Positions 1 to 11,600 of a stretch of DNA of 64,000 nt are shown here, in pieces. How positions within the stretch are numbered: the first letter of the stretch is position 1; every line of letters begins with the position of its first letter. Source of the DNA: Melampsora larici-populina 98AG31 (lineage: Eukaryota > Basidiomycota > Pucciniomycetes > Pucciniales > Melampsoraceae); contig NW_006768769.1 in assembly GCF_000204055.1 (NCBI RefSeq), forward strand, positions 2,081,165 to 2,145,164, in the 5' to 3' direction. The position numbers and the translations under genes were made by a program. The notes under the pieces are model-generated. The model was given only the letters and a program-made list of their open reading frames with translations. It had not been told where the DNA came from and made no database searches.

Positions 1-322
1 TGATCTACCGCAGATCTTACAGTAAACTTCACCTAAGAAGCTCCAACTAATAACAAATTGAACTTAGGCTTTTCAATTTAGAAGTAACTTTAAAATACCC
101 ACGTCTCAAACTCTATCAAACCATTCATACTCTCGTTGTACATGGAATTAAAGTTTAATAACAAATCTCCAAGCAATTCAAAATAGAACAGGATCCGTCT
201 AAACACCCAGGGCTCTTCATCTCTTATTCCAAACTGTACAGGATGGTATTCACCCCCAACAACATAAATTTTATCCGAGATTACCCCATCACTCAAACTT
301 CCACCTCCTCGATCTGTCTCAA

Positions 323-1453
323 TCAATACCCTTCCCTTAAATCCTTTAGTAATTGTTTTGTTGTCTCTAATTCTCTATCCGAAAACTTTCTTAAGTAAAT
401 TTTATATGCATCCGATGTGCATCTTCCAATCTCTTTAATCTCCTCACGGCTTGCTCCTAAGTTCCATCTCAAGGATGCACCACCAATTCTAGAAGAATGT
501 CCATACAATAGCTGTTTCCTTTTCGATCTTCTTTCATTCCATATTTCTCTCAAAGTTTCAATTATTTTCTTCTTGCTCATTTGCTTTTTCACACCTTCCT
601 TCCTTAGCATAAAGATCTCGTTGGATGGTTTCTTCAAACCCATCGACTTCCACTTCTCCAGGGTCCTAACTGGATCTAGCAAAGACTGTTGCCTATTGAT
701 TACTATGTGCTTGATTTCTCCCGGAGCTGCCATTTTTGCATTATGAAGAACTATTCAAACCATCAACCCGTCCTCTGACCACAAGACATCCTGCCACTGT
801 GGAACCACCTTGTTGGGGTCATCCAAAACCAACTCTCCTAATCGAGAAACCCCTCAAAACACCAACATTGCCACTGCTAGTAACGCCCAACCTTCTTCGC
901 CTCGTTTAGGTAGCTCCTCCAACAAAATCACCATATCCGAAACCAGCACTGGCGGCCTTTTCTGATCAATTTCTTTATAGCCTGCTTCAATTTTCTTCGT
1001 TTCCTTCAGAAGTGCCTTAACCGCTAAGTCCTCCTTATAAGGGTAGTCCACTCCGTGAAATATTTGCCAAGCTTTTATACCCGCCAAATATGATTTAAGT
1101 GTATTTACCCGGACCGATTCATCATCTATTGCACTTTCTATGTCCCTCTTTGAAGCCCATACCACAAATCTCTTCAAAACTCTAGCATCAATCGGTAATA
1201 GATCCTTTTTCTCAATTTTCTTCAGCGACGTGAAACGGTGCAATTTAACAATTCCCAAATTATAACTCTTCAAGGTTCCATCAACCCACACTCCTTTAAG
1301 GTAATGCATTTTCACTTCATCCTCCTCCGTACTGTCAATTCCGTAAGCATCCTTCCTAAAAGTTCCAAATGGTTTCAATGTTTTCTTTTTGTTGGATTCT
1401 AACTTCAATAATCTTCCTTTCTTGTCCATTTTATTGACCGACTTTCTTGTCAT
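323..1453 (-). pseudogene. Tyrosine recombinase (DIRS-type), two in-frame stops
   Basis: This would be the integrase of the retroelement, joining a circular cDNA to the target by tyrosine recombinase chemistry. The N-terminal half (854-1453) looks like the core-binding helical region. The C-terminal half (323-733) holds the motif HSSRIGGAS (the HxxR box) and, about 27 residues later, SDAYKIYLRKF with the candidate nucleophilic tyrosine. Both halves are in the same frame. Between them are two TGA codons at 854-856 and 755-757, and the peptide between the stops still reads like recombinase (FGVSRLGEL follows the first stop if that is read as a residue). The start overlaps the end of the RNase H ORF by 23 bases, as is common in these elements. 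The gene is inactive as it stands unless TGA is read through. Confidence 0.8.
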
Positions 1454-3366
1454 GATGTTTTAATGTCACTTGCTTTAAAATTCTCGATAGGTCTGCTGGT
1501 ATCTTAATCTTCACCTCGTTATACCAAAATAAATCGTCATCTAGTATACCTCTAGATAGTCCATCAGCTTCATTAGTTTTTGATGTCACATGTCTCGCAA
1601 CAATATCACAAGCCAGGTGAGTCAACAACTGTTGTATTAGCTTCCACTCTTCATTAACTAACATATCCTTTGATTTTTGTTTCTTTACAGTTGACTCAGT
1701 AGTTGTGTTATCAGTCCAGACAACCAAAGTTTTACCTAAAACAACCAAAACAACCTTAGTCACCCAATTCTCTTCTCTCAACTAGATGTAAGTTGTTTCA
1801 CGTACCTGCGATAGCTTGTACTTTTTCCAAAACTAATAGTCCTAGTCTAATAGCCACCGTTTTGGCCCAGGCTATAGTACGCTTCCCTTCATTCAACTCA
1901 AATGTTTGCCAACCCTTCACAAATTCAAACAAAGCCCAATTCTGTCCAATCAAGACACCCATACCAAATGATGATGATGCATCTCCTACCCAAGACACAT
2001 CAATAGGATTCCTCTTGGGAATCAATGGTCTCGCATTAAATTCTTCTAAACATACTTTCCATTCCTGCAGATCTACTCTTACTCCTTCCGGAATTGACCT
2101 CAACGCTGACGTATTTATCCAACTTTTCAACCACCAATAAAAGGACCTCCAGTACGCCTTCATGTGTGGTACAATATTCACTGTATGTACCAACCTGCCT
2201 AAAAAGCTTTCCACCTGCTCATACGACCATAGACCACCTTCCTTAAGAAATTCATCAATCTGATCTCTCCTTTGTTTCAACTTATCATCAGGTAATTGTA
2301 CTGTGTGCTCCTTTCCATTCCCCACGAAGCCTACATATCTTTGCTCCATTTTAAATTCAAAATTCTTTGCTGGGTTTGTTAATACTCCTAAAGAATTGCT
2401 TAACAATGTTACGTCTTCTAATGAAACACTTTGCCCGGGTCTTTTCAGCAACATGTTATCATCTACCCACCTGAAGATTTGGGGTAAATTAAAGATTTTC
2501 TCCATTATCAATTTCCAGACATGTGCCGGCGCTCCAAAAACTCCACAACAAGCTACACCACCAAATCCGACTGCTAAGTCCACCCAAAGTCTACCTTCAA
2601 AGTCCATGATGACTAAAAATCTTCTCTGGCTTGGATGATTAGGTAGCTGTCAAAACGCCTTCTTCCAATCAAAAATTGCAAATAACCATTCTCGAGGGTT
2701 TTCTACCAAAGATTTTGCTACAACGTTTAGATCATCCCAGTGAGTGTCAAAGTTATGTTTATCTACAAAGGAATTACCTAATGGGATTTCCTTATCATCT
2801 TTCGGGTACGAAAGATCATTGATTAACCTAATGGACCCATCACCATTGACCGCAATCCCCATCGGATTCGATCTGAAAAAGCCAAATTTCTTGTACAACT
2901 CTTCATGCGTAAACGGACCCGCCAGCCTTCCAGCTTCCGCATCACTTCTAATCGTTTTCTCAATTTGTGACTTTGCCAATAACGCCGATTTATGATTTGG
3001 GGGAGTGAACCACTTTCTATCTCCTAATTTGTGCTCAGGAATCACTAAACAAAATCCCTCAGTAAATCCATTAATCACATAAGGTATATCCTTCTCTAAG
3101 CCTGCCTCCATCATTAATTCTTTCCATTCACTAATCTTCATATTGCTCTTCACAGCTTGCGGCCAACTATCCTTTACTGAGATTGCTATTATCTTCCTCG
3201 TCCACAAAGGCGGGGGCTCCGGTCGTTCCTCTTCTGATTCCTCATCACTTGAAGAATTTCCTCCTATCTCTTCCGTCTGTTCCACCCTCTGTGCCTCAGG
3301 TATGACTTCTTCTCTCGTTAAAGTATCAACTCTTAATTGCTCACTACTCTGTTTCAAACAAAACAT
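1431..3366 (-). pseudogene. Reverse transcriptase - RNase H polyprotein of DIRS-like element
   Basis: This would copy element RNA into DNA and remove the RNA strand. The RT part starts at 3366 with an acidic linker, then SNPMGIAVNGDGSIRLIND and FAIFDWKKAF (the first catalytic Asp region). After an in-frame TGA at 2650-2652 it continues with FRWVDDNMLLK, which holds the catalytic DD pair. RNase H follows: VSWVGDASSSFGMG, then WTDNTTT and ARHVTSKTNEADGLSRG. The last motifs lie in another frame (1431-1781), so there is one frameshift near 1790. The family normally has KAFRQ at the first stop, which makes CGA to TGA the likely change (inference). No aspartic protease is seen, as expected for DIRS elements. 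Confidence 0.82.
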
Positions 3367-3664
3367 TCAAAACAAAAGGAATTCATATATGTTCATTACT
3401 TCTCCATCTTTTAGACATTTCATCATTATAACTCAAACCATCTCATGACAAATTAATCTTTATTTCTATGTGTACCATTATACAAATCCGACAAAGAGAT
3501 ATAAGAAATCCGCCAACAACAAACATTCCCCAAGAACAATTTCAACAAAAAAAATTTCAACAAAAAAAGGAACCCCATTTCCGATGGATCGTAATCAACA
3601 ATTAATTAAGGATTTTCACAGTCAGTAAAATCTTCCTTTTTCATACACTCATTATCATGAGTTT

Positions 3665-5199
3665 TCAAACAACTAACCTATTGTTTGTATTCCCTCCCCC
3701 ATTCTTATTCTGGTAACTCTTATAGGTGTTATTGTTATTATGCTGATACGATTGATTTTGATGATTATCAGCATTACCACCATTACCAAAATTATTCGTT
3801 TGTAACAGTTGGGGGTCCATCACTTGATTATTCACTGGGTATGAAGCAAACTGTTGTACAGGAAATCCAAAATGTTGGCCGCTCTTAAATTGATTATTAC
3901 TCCTAAAGTTACTTGGGAATTGATGATAAAAGTTCCGGTTCGTCTTAAAGTTACCATTTGGTCTTTTTCCAGCATCAAATTTTCTGATACCACCTCTTTT
4001 CCCTCAAAATTCCCAGCATTCGAATGTGTTTGATTACTCGACTCTCCTTGATTTGCCGCCTCCAAGACCTTAGCCAAATTCAACACTACTAAGACAGTTC
4101 CTGAGTTCGCTACTGGTTTTCCCAACTTGAAATTAAATCCATGTTTAGGATGTCCCGGCGCATATGGGTTATCCATATACATCAAATCACCAGCCAGCTC
4201 CATTTCCCATCTTACTGTTTCCACAACCTCATCATCCTTACCATCCGGCAGGTACACTACATCCTCTTCTGAAGTCCTAGGTCTAAAAATAAAGTTTGAA
4301 ATAGTTAAGTGATATCTTAACGCAACCACCCAGCAATTAAATTTTCTCTTCAGTTCCGTAACAATAACCTTGTGTTCATCTACGTAATCTGCATACTCAG
4401 GTAATTTGTATAATTCCCTTGCATATCTGGCTTCCAGGTCACACATTTCAATAAAATCACCAAACAAGAGCTGTCTCTCCATTTCGACCTCTGATATCTT
4501 CAACTTTAGCTTCTTCTTCTTCGAACCAACTGTAGTAGTGTGATAAAGATCTAAATAAGCTCTATCAAAAATCGTAATCGGAACATAGTCCTTAAGCTCC
4601 TTAAACGCTTTACTGCACTTTTTCAGCAAGGAAGGTAGATCATGTGATTTAGGTTTCTTCTTTTTAGAATTCAACTTCTTCTTCTTTCCCTTACTATTTG
4701 AAGAGTCACTATCCTTGTCCGATGAGGACGAAGAACCAGAAGACTTGGCCTGATTTGATTTTGAAGAGGAATCTGAATCCAACGATGATGAGGAAGAAAC
4801 CGGTGAGTCCCTTCTTTTCCTTTTCTTTCTTCTCTTCTTCTTTCCGCCTTCCGAGGCTTCCAAATCCTCATCATCTTCAGCTATCCTCCCCTTCCTCTTA
4901 TCACCCTTAGTTTGCACTAATTTCTTGTCTTTCTTCTTCGAATCTGGTATTACCAAGATTTTAACAACCTTCATTAGGAATGCAAACTTCTCTTTCTTTC
5001 ACTCAAACATAGGGGAATGATTCGTACGCTTGGATTTTTCCTCTTTTGAGTTTGATGACTCCAACTCCTTATTCAGCTTTTCAGTAAGTCTTTTGACTTC
5101 CTTACTCGTGCCTCCATTAATTGCTTTAGACAGCTCATCCCAGATCTCCATTCTTTTCGAATGTTTGTCTTTAGGTTTTGACTTATCCGTCGCTGACAC
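3665..5199 (-). pseudogene. Gag-like protein of the DIRS-like element
   Basis: The N-terminal 66 residues (4999-5199) are in the same frame as the main ORF (3832-4974), separated by one TGA at 4999-5001 and a few sense codons. The main part has a strongly basic, Ser/Lys-rich stretch (residues about 75-180 from 5199) followed by a globular region. Near 4000 the frame changes by one base. In the shifted frame the protein continues as an Asn/Gln/Phe-rich tail (FGFPVQQFASYPVNNQV, then many NN and GG) to a stop at 3665-3667. The position upstream of the RT supports a nucleocapsid role. No zinc knuckle is seen. Function is inferred from position and composition only. Confidence 0.6.
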
Positions 5200-5289
5200 T
5201 GGTTATTCACCCACAAAAATCAAACATAACACGTTCATGTTAGTTACTCCTCATCACAACAACACACCCTTCAAGGGTTATCAAGCAAT

Positions 5290-5925
5290 CTATTCTTTCA
5301 GGCGCCTACAGCAGCCCTTCCTTTGATCATCAGAAGCATCCCAGTAGGTTTCCCCAACCATAGGACTCTGATCACATCTCAACGATGGATTAACCCGGCG
5401 CCTACGGCTGCCGTGAAGGGTTGATTCAAGACGATCTAAAACTAATGTACCATTTCTTTTATCTATTAGATTTTCTGTTGAACTTGACTCCTCACCACTT
5501 TCTTGATCACCTTGATTGTGTACCGGGGACTTCCTGTTAAACTTAATTTTCAAAATTTTCTTCTTCTTTTCCTCTTCTTCATTCACCCGGTTTTCTTCTT
5601 CTCTGCTATCACAATTGTTTACCAGGTTACCTTTGTCATCCTCTTCATAATAGTCAAATTCTTCATTTTCTTCTTCATCAAAGATTTGCTCTTCTTCCCC
5701 GTGTTGCTTCATTTCCGGCTGATTTCCACTCTGCTGAGGCATTTTGTTTTGATGAATTAAAACTCCTCTCAAGGCCGCTCTCTTCGCTCTTTGTTCAGCT
5801 TGTAATCTTTCTTTCTCCACTTGCGCTTCCTTTCTTTCTTGAGCTTGCTTCGCTGCTAATTTTGAGTGATAACTTTTGTATAAAGTGAAAAAAAAAATCC
5901 CACCTTGTTCATTCACCATTCGCAA
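5290..5925 (-). CDS. Acidic, coiled-coil ORF upstream of Gag
   Basis: About 211 codons, of unrecognised family. The first third is rich in Ala/Lys/Glu/Gln heptads (KLAAKQAQERKEAQVEKER) and should form a coiled coil. The middle is very acidic (runs of E and D), and the end is Arg-rich. It is in the same frame as the Gag start at 5199. The 90 bases between hold several stops but also an ACTAAC branch-point-like motif and an AACCAG acceptor-like site just before Gag, so it may be a first exon of Gag. That joining is inference. The start codon is uncertain; an internal Met near 5738 is an alternative. Confidence 0.35.
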   Translation of the reverse strand: MRMVNEQGGIFFFTLYKSYHSKLAAKQAQERKEAQVEKERLQAEQRAKRAALRGVLIHQNKMPQQSGNQPEMKQHGEEEQIFDEEENEEFDYYEEDDKGNLVNNCDSREEENRVNEEEEKKKKILKIKFNRKSPVHNQGDQESGEESSSTENLIDKRNGTLVLDRLESTLHGSRRRRVNPSLRCDQSPMVGETYWDASDDQRKGCCRRLKE

Positions 5926-6018
5926 CTCTAAATAAGAAAGAGCCTTTTAACTTGAAAGATTTTGAAAAAAGAAAAAGAAAGATGAGCAAGAGTTGTAAAC
6001 AACTCAATCAAGGAATTG

Positions 6019-6157
6019 TGATACTAGAGCTAAGAAGAGGTGAGTATAAAAGTGGAAGTGAAAATTTTCACTTTTAATATATTGCATATATCACCACTCA
6101 CCTCTTGGGTACTGCCCCGGCCCTGATGCTCAATGCGTCTCGTGGTCTCTAGTATCA
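6019..6157. repeat. Nested inverted repeat at the presumed DIRS terminus
   Basis: An outer arm TGATACTAGAG (6019-6029) pairs with CTCTAGTATCA (6147-6157). An inner arm AAGAGGTGAGT (6035-6045) pairs with ACTCACCTCTT (6096-6106). The centre has another palindrome, AGTGAAAATTTTCACT, around 6056-6071. The whole could extrude as a cruciform. It sits just upstream of the first ORF of the retroelement, so it may be part of its inverted terminal or circle-junction sequence (inference). Confidence 0.55.
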
Positions 6158-7390
6158 ACAACTGGCCCCGTCCTCTGTAATGGACTGCGGAATACCGTTG
6201 CAGGCTTTGGGCATTCTCCTATTGATTGACTGTACAAAGACATATGATGGTTTTAACAGCTGAGTACTTGTGATAAGTGTACACTTGGCTGGTATTCATC
6301 AATGTAAATTCTGCGCAAAATCTGTGCATCAAAGCTGGATCACGTAGTTACGTCATCTCACTCGCTGCATTTGTGAACCCCCAAAGCTCAGTGCATTAGG
6401 TCAATGTAGGTGTGGTGTACTCATGATGAGCTGAAATTGTCCCCTGAACATACAGATAATATTTTTAGCAATACATGAACCATATAATATATATAATACT
6501 TACACGCTAATAATGTCTGGTTATGTAAATGTGCAATTGATGAGATGTGGCATATCATCTGTGGCAACATAGTGCAGGACAAAGTCATGATACATATTAG
6601 ATACTAAGCTGAAGATAGGCGGTACATGAAGATGGTTTATTTCAGTAAGTCATACCCACACCTTGGGCTTCCCATTGGGTCGGACTTCTATTCTGTCATC
6701 AATACTACTGTATACTCCATGTATACGTATTTGATCATTTGGAAGGTCCTTTACATATGACTACTTCCGCATTCATTCGAATCTTGCTGCCTTTCTTTAT
6801 CATTGCCACAACGGGCACCTGCATCAAGCTTGCTTATGTTGTTGAAGGAATTGACAGACCACTGTAGTGTGTCACACCTACTGATGGCCTGCCCTAACAT
6901 ACCTGCCTTTTGTTTTCAAACGTTGGTGGATGGCTCATTGCTGTGTATTTCTGTGGAGAAATTTGGACTCTTCTGCTCCCCACATATATTCAACAGTCCG
7001 TTAAGGTGATACTTGGATAACCACATATACAATCATGTGTCCATGTGTTTGAATTTTGTGTCAGCGATTCGTATTCCCAATTGATGATACGCTGTCCCGA
7101 TCATTATGAATGCTCCGCACATTGATAATCAAGAACAGACAGCCTGTCTGAAATAATCAACAACTTGCCATATTGAACTTTCAGCTAACTTTGGAATGGA
7201 TAAACAACCCCCGACTACGTCATTGGAACATATAACTTCTGATGTGAACAACATATGTATGTGAAAACGTATTCATACTCACGTCCAACAATGACAGCCG
7301 TTCCATGATGTCTTGCCATTTGTAATGTTCAACATGGCCTGTGGTCCAATAGCTGATACCTTATTTATCTCTCTTTGCGCATGAATTTGA
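6158..7390. other. Non-coding stretch, 1.2 kb
   Basis: No convincing ORF, tRNA or clear repeat was seen. It lies between the DIRS-like element and the first recognisable Helitron coding sequence, and may hold the Helitron 5' end. Short ORFs near 6803 and 7391 have no family likeness that I can defend. Confidence 0.5.
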
Positions 7391-7693
7391 TTGTTAGAGA
7401 TTTCACCGTCCGCATCAACCATTGCGGAATGGCTTCCATGGTTTCATGAACGATCCCGCGAATTTGATGTACCGCGCATTACAATGCACGGTAGTCATAC
7501 TGTAACAGACGGAGCAGTGATCATCCGTGAATTGCTGCCATCTGGCAGTCCTTTTCAAGGAGTTCATGCTACATCTCCTACCTGTGTCCTGTTGAGTTTT
7601 TTGCCATGCTATTTTAGATATCAAATCATTCATGAAACAAATTTTTACTTGTAGTACAACTGTAGTCCTCACCTAACTCTCTTTTTTCAAAAT

Positions 7694-10186
7694 ATGGCTG
7701 CCAGGCATCGTCCCAAGGGGCCTGCAATCCCTTCTGAGGGTTACAGTACAGAAGTTAATATATTACATCGTTTTTCCTATGAAATACCTCTGAACATTGG
7801 TCCACCTGACGACCAATGTACGGGTTGTGGTGCCTTCAGATGGCCTCACGAGCGGCGTCAGAAGGACAAGAAGCTTATTAATACCTCTTACCTCAACTGC
7901 TGCGGACATGGGAAAGTTTACCTGCCATTGCGGTACTTTCGTTTAGATGTAGGGGAACAGATACCCAGGTTCTTTCGCGATTTGTTGCGAGGCAGTGACG
8001 CACATAAGCTTGGCATTTATTCTAATTTGAGACCTGTTAATCTCATACATTGCTTGTCACAGGATCACGCAAATTTTGTGATCAAATTCAGAAATACAAC
8101 AATGCACTGTCCTTCACATCGCTTGGTGTTAATTACGATGATCATGTTATGGGCCAACCAGGCTTATATACCTTCCGCATAACCGGTGAACTTACTCACA
8201 AAATTGGGTCTCTCATACCCCCTGACGGAAACGAACTTGGTTTTGCTCAAATTTTTATTTATGGTGGTGGTGGACCTGATGAAGCTGACCTGCGAGTCCG
8301 TCGGAGCGGTTGTGATATAGACCCCGAAATTGTCTACATGTTCCAATGTTTCATGTATCTTCACAACCGATATGCTCAATCTGTCAAATCAGCGGCAGAA
8401 ATTTGTAACAAACAAGACAAATGACCAAGGACGTTATGTATCAAGACAGTCCTCGCGCCTGGCACTGATCATCGTAGATACAACAAGCCAACTTGCAATG
8501 AAGTTGCTGCAATCATTGAAGGTGATGGGCAGGTTGGAGCTCGCCAACGTGATATTGTTCTCCAACAAAAAACTGGCAAGATACAGACTATTTCTGAGCT
8601 TCACACTGCATACTTCGCATTGAGGTACCCATTATTGTCCTCCATCGGTCCCAGATGTGGCATGAGGTTTATTCCAACCCAACGGTTGCAAGTATGTAAT
8701 TTTTGCCTCTAGCTCACAAAGTCTATGTACTGCGCCCTAATTCTTCACCATTGTTTTGTTACATGATTCAGATGGTGGTGGCAAAGTAACCAACTTGCAA
8801 TGGTTTGCATACTTGCTGTTTTGACGTCCTGAATATTCTGTAATCCTTGCATCTGGTCGGCTATTCCAAGAGTTTGCTGTAGATATGTATGTTTGTGTAG
8901 ATCATTCTCTTTTACAATACTTGTGATTTCATCAAAAAGAAATATGTGCCGAAGTATATAGTGGAGCTGTTGAAGCGTTGGACAATGGTATTACCTTACT
9001 CTTTTATTGGTGGACCCAGGAATATGCAGCAGCTCTACCAGGACGCAATGACCCTTGTTGCGGAATTTGGTAATCCAAGCTTGTTCATTACCATGACCGC
9101 CAACCCCGAATGGCCTGAAATATTGGACGCATTAGAGGATCAACAAACCCCAGCTGATTTCCCTGATCTCGTCGCTCGAGCTTTTTACTACAGGTTTTAT
9201 AGTATGCTTGAAGATGTTACCAAACGTGAACGCTTGGGCAAGTGTGTGGCATGGGTGTATACCATTGAATTTCAGAAAAGAGGATTGCCCCATGCTCACC
9301 TCATACTGTTCTTGACACCCAATACACGACCAGAAACCACTAAACAGATCAATTGTTTGATTTCAGCACAGCTTCCTCATCCCTTCTTGGAGCCTGAATT
9401 GTTTGAGTTGGTCACTAACAACATGCTACATGGTCCTTGTGAAAATTACAAGTGTTGGACTGGTTCTGAGTGCAAATTAGGGTACCCAAGACCATTTTGT
9501 CACCGAACCACCCTCACCAAAAATTCTTATCCAACTTACGAACGGCCCAACAATGGTATCTACTTTCAGAAAGGTCAAGATAGGTTTGATAATGGTAGTG
9601 TAGTTCCACACAATAGGTTCCTCTTGCTCAAGTACAAGTGTCACATCAATGTCAAGATCACGGGTAGTATAAGAGCAATCAAGTACCTGTTTAAGTATAT
9701 CCTGAAGGGCCACAACAGAACAGCAGCTCAAGTGGAGGATGAAGAAAACAAGGACGAAATAAAGGCTTATGTCAATACACAATTCTTGAGCGCACCAGAA
9801 GGTTATTCCTATATCACTTGTTGTTTTCTCTCATTTACTGACTGGAATTTGTCACAGCAATATGGTGTTTATTGATGTACAAGATTTCGGGAAGATTCCC
9901 CCCTGTTCAACGTCTCAGTTTGCACCTGGAGGATAGCCAAACGGTTTATTTTATGGACGAAAACGGTTTGAGGAGGTCTATTGAGACTGGGCAAGCGGAG
10001 CGTACGACTTTGACCGAATTTTTCCGGCTGTGTCGTGAGAATGTCCAACTACCATTTAGTAATGCAACCATTAGATCAATCAAATATCATCAGGTTCCGC
10101 ATCATTTTTGTTGGAACAAAAAAGAAAGAAAATTAACACCTTGCCAGAATAGCCTCATTTCAATAGGACGTGTATATTTTGCAAAT
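7694..10186 (+). pseudogene. Helitron RepHel, N-terminal half with HUH nuclease
   Basis: Translation starts plausibly at ATG 7694. The segment DDQCTGCGAFRWPHE is the usual zinc-binding lead-in. At 8050-8424, ALSFTSLG and GLYTFRITGELTHKIGS match the conserved Helitron_like_N region. The protein continues in shifted frames through 8460-8945 (RYNKPTCNEVAAII and ISELHTAYFALRYPLL are readable). In 8946-9875 lies the nuclease: SFIGGPRNMQQLYQDAM, the HUH motif in LPHAHLILFL (about 9288-9310) and the two-tyrosine motif in KYLFKYILKGHN (about 9683-9720), the presumed nicking residues. Reading continues at 9872-10186 to IGRVYFAN, where the inserted element begins. At least three frameshifts make it inactive. 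Confidence 0.85.
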
Positions 10187-10685
10187 CACAGCCCCCAATC
10201 ACAAGTGACTGGCAGCCCATGAGTACCTCCCGGCAACCTCAACATGTTTGTAATATGTTATTACTTTGTTTCGAATTGGTTGTTGAGATTTTATCCCACA
10301 GTCTTTGACAAGTTTTTGCTTGACCAGTAATCAGGTATATCTTGACCGGTCATTATAATGTCCTTGACCAGGCATGGACCAGATCTCCACAAGTTGTTAA
10401 CCTGATCTCGAATATATATGAGTCACAATGAGCTGACAGATTCTATTCACCATATGTGTCCTTTCCAGCAGCACTGGTGAAGTCCAGATAGAATGCCTCT
10501 CAAGATTTTAGATACAAATTGGCATCATCTACAAATCAAGAGTGTTCAAACAGAAAGGATACCCAAGCACAATTGGGTCAGACAATTTACATCATCCCAT
10601 GACCGTTCAGCAGCAATCATCCATCCATATCCATGCCATCATCCTCATCTCCACCTTGCACAAATCCCTGGTCAAACCAGAAAAG

Positions 10686-11600
10686 TCAGTCAAAATCCAA
10701 AATCCCAATCAATTTGAAACTCACCAGATTCATCAATTCAACTGTTGAGAGTGTTTCGCTTTGAATATCAAAAGTACCTTTTTTGTTCTTGATGACAACT
10801 AGCTGCCCAATGACCTTGTCGCACTCAATGACATGATATCCTCCATGCTTGTCATATAGCACTGAGGCATTCAGCAAGTCTGGCAAAGAATAGTACAGAC
10901 TTTTGTGTTTGTCATCATCAGAAAGAGGTAACAATGAATTGACAACAAGGAGTGGATGTTCAGAATTGGGGAGCTTGATCATAATATCCGTGATACAGCC
11001 CTTCCTTTTGCATGAGTTGTGGAAATATGAGATGTAGCTATTTCCAGGTGTCTTCTTGTGAGTACTATGTGGCTTGGTTGAAATGAGGATCCTTGTGGTC
11101 ACATCAAATGTTGAGCGTGCAGTGTACTCTGCCCCTACATGACCATTCTTTCTAAGGGTCTCAAAGCCAATAGGACTGAGTTGTCTTTCTTTCCACAATG
11201 TCTGTCGCTTTCTTAAGAGGTATTCTCCAATAATAGGATCATTCTTGAAGGCGGTGTGATTGTTATTGATCATGGCTTGAAAGAAGCTACGTCTGGAATA
11301 GTGCTGAAGTAACGACTCGCCCTGCCGTTCTAGTCATGGAAAAATAAGTTCAGCCGAGTTTGGATAGGCCCGATTTTGAGATAAAGACATACCCTTCTTT
11401 CCATTTTTACGTGCTCCAACTAGGCTACCAATGATCCGCTCGCCTGCCCAGCTAGCCATATAAGCAGGCGGCCCAAGAAGTGTTGAGATGGAGCCTATGT
11501 GTTCAGCAAAATGCAAATTGGGCTTTTTCATCATATGGGGCCATCCATCTCCAAGGCTTGCTTGGTGCTTCTCTCCGTCACCATGTTTGAAAGATCGCAA
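10686..11600 (-). pseudogene. Transposase C-terminal fragment (Tnp2/Plavaka-like)
   Basis: Two minus-strand ORFs, 11334-11600 and 10686-11273, follow one another in different frames. The first contains PNLHFAEHIGSISTLLGPP and ERIIGSLV, a pattern I associate with the C-terminal region of fungal CACTA-type (Tnp2-like) transposases. The second (195 codons) begins MINNNHTAFKND and has no motif that I can name, but its position fits the tail of the same protein. No catalytic DDE core is seen, so this is either a remnant or an internally deleted element. The family assignment is tentative. Confidence 0.4.

Larger units (their letters stand above)
1..6157 (-). mobile_element. DIRS-like tyrosine-recombinase retrotransposon, decayed
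   Basis: Read on the minus strand, the order is an acidic coiled-coil ORF, a Lys/Ser-rich Gag-like ORF, reverse transcriptase with RNase H, then a tyrosine recombinase. That order, and a recombinase instead of a DDE integrase, define the DIRS/Ngaro/PAT group (established knowledge). No LTRs are visible. A nested inverted repeat at 6019-6157 lies where a 5' terminus is expected; the 3' terminus may lie before base 1. The coding parts are broken by in-frame TGA codons (near 4999, 2650, 854 and 755) and by frameshifts near 4000 and 1790, so this copy is unlikely to move by itself. The exact boundaries are not determined. Confidence 0.8.

Noticed and set aside
90..326. Minus-strand ORF just after the tyrosine recombinase
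   Set aside because: It begins at a non-ATG codon inside the recombinase stop region and has no recognisable motif; it may be only 3' element sequence.
417..746. Plus-strand ORF of 109 codons opposite the recombinase
   Set aside because: It is the reverse-strand shadow of the recombinase C-terminus, with Leu/Phe-rich composition typical of such shadows.
323..1453. TGA read as a sense codon (recoding) in the retroelement
   Set aside because: Host genes in the window end in TGA (the oxygenase) and TAA, and DNA transposons also show TGA at Arg sites. Mutation of CGA explains the pattern more simply.
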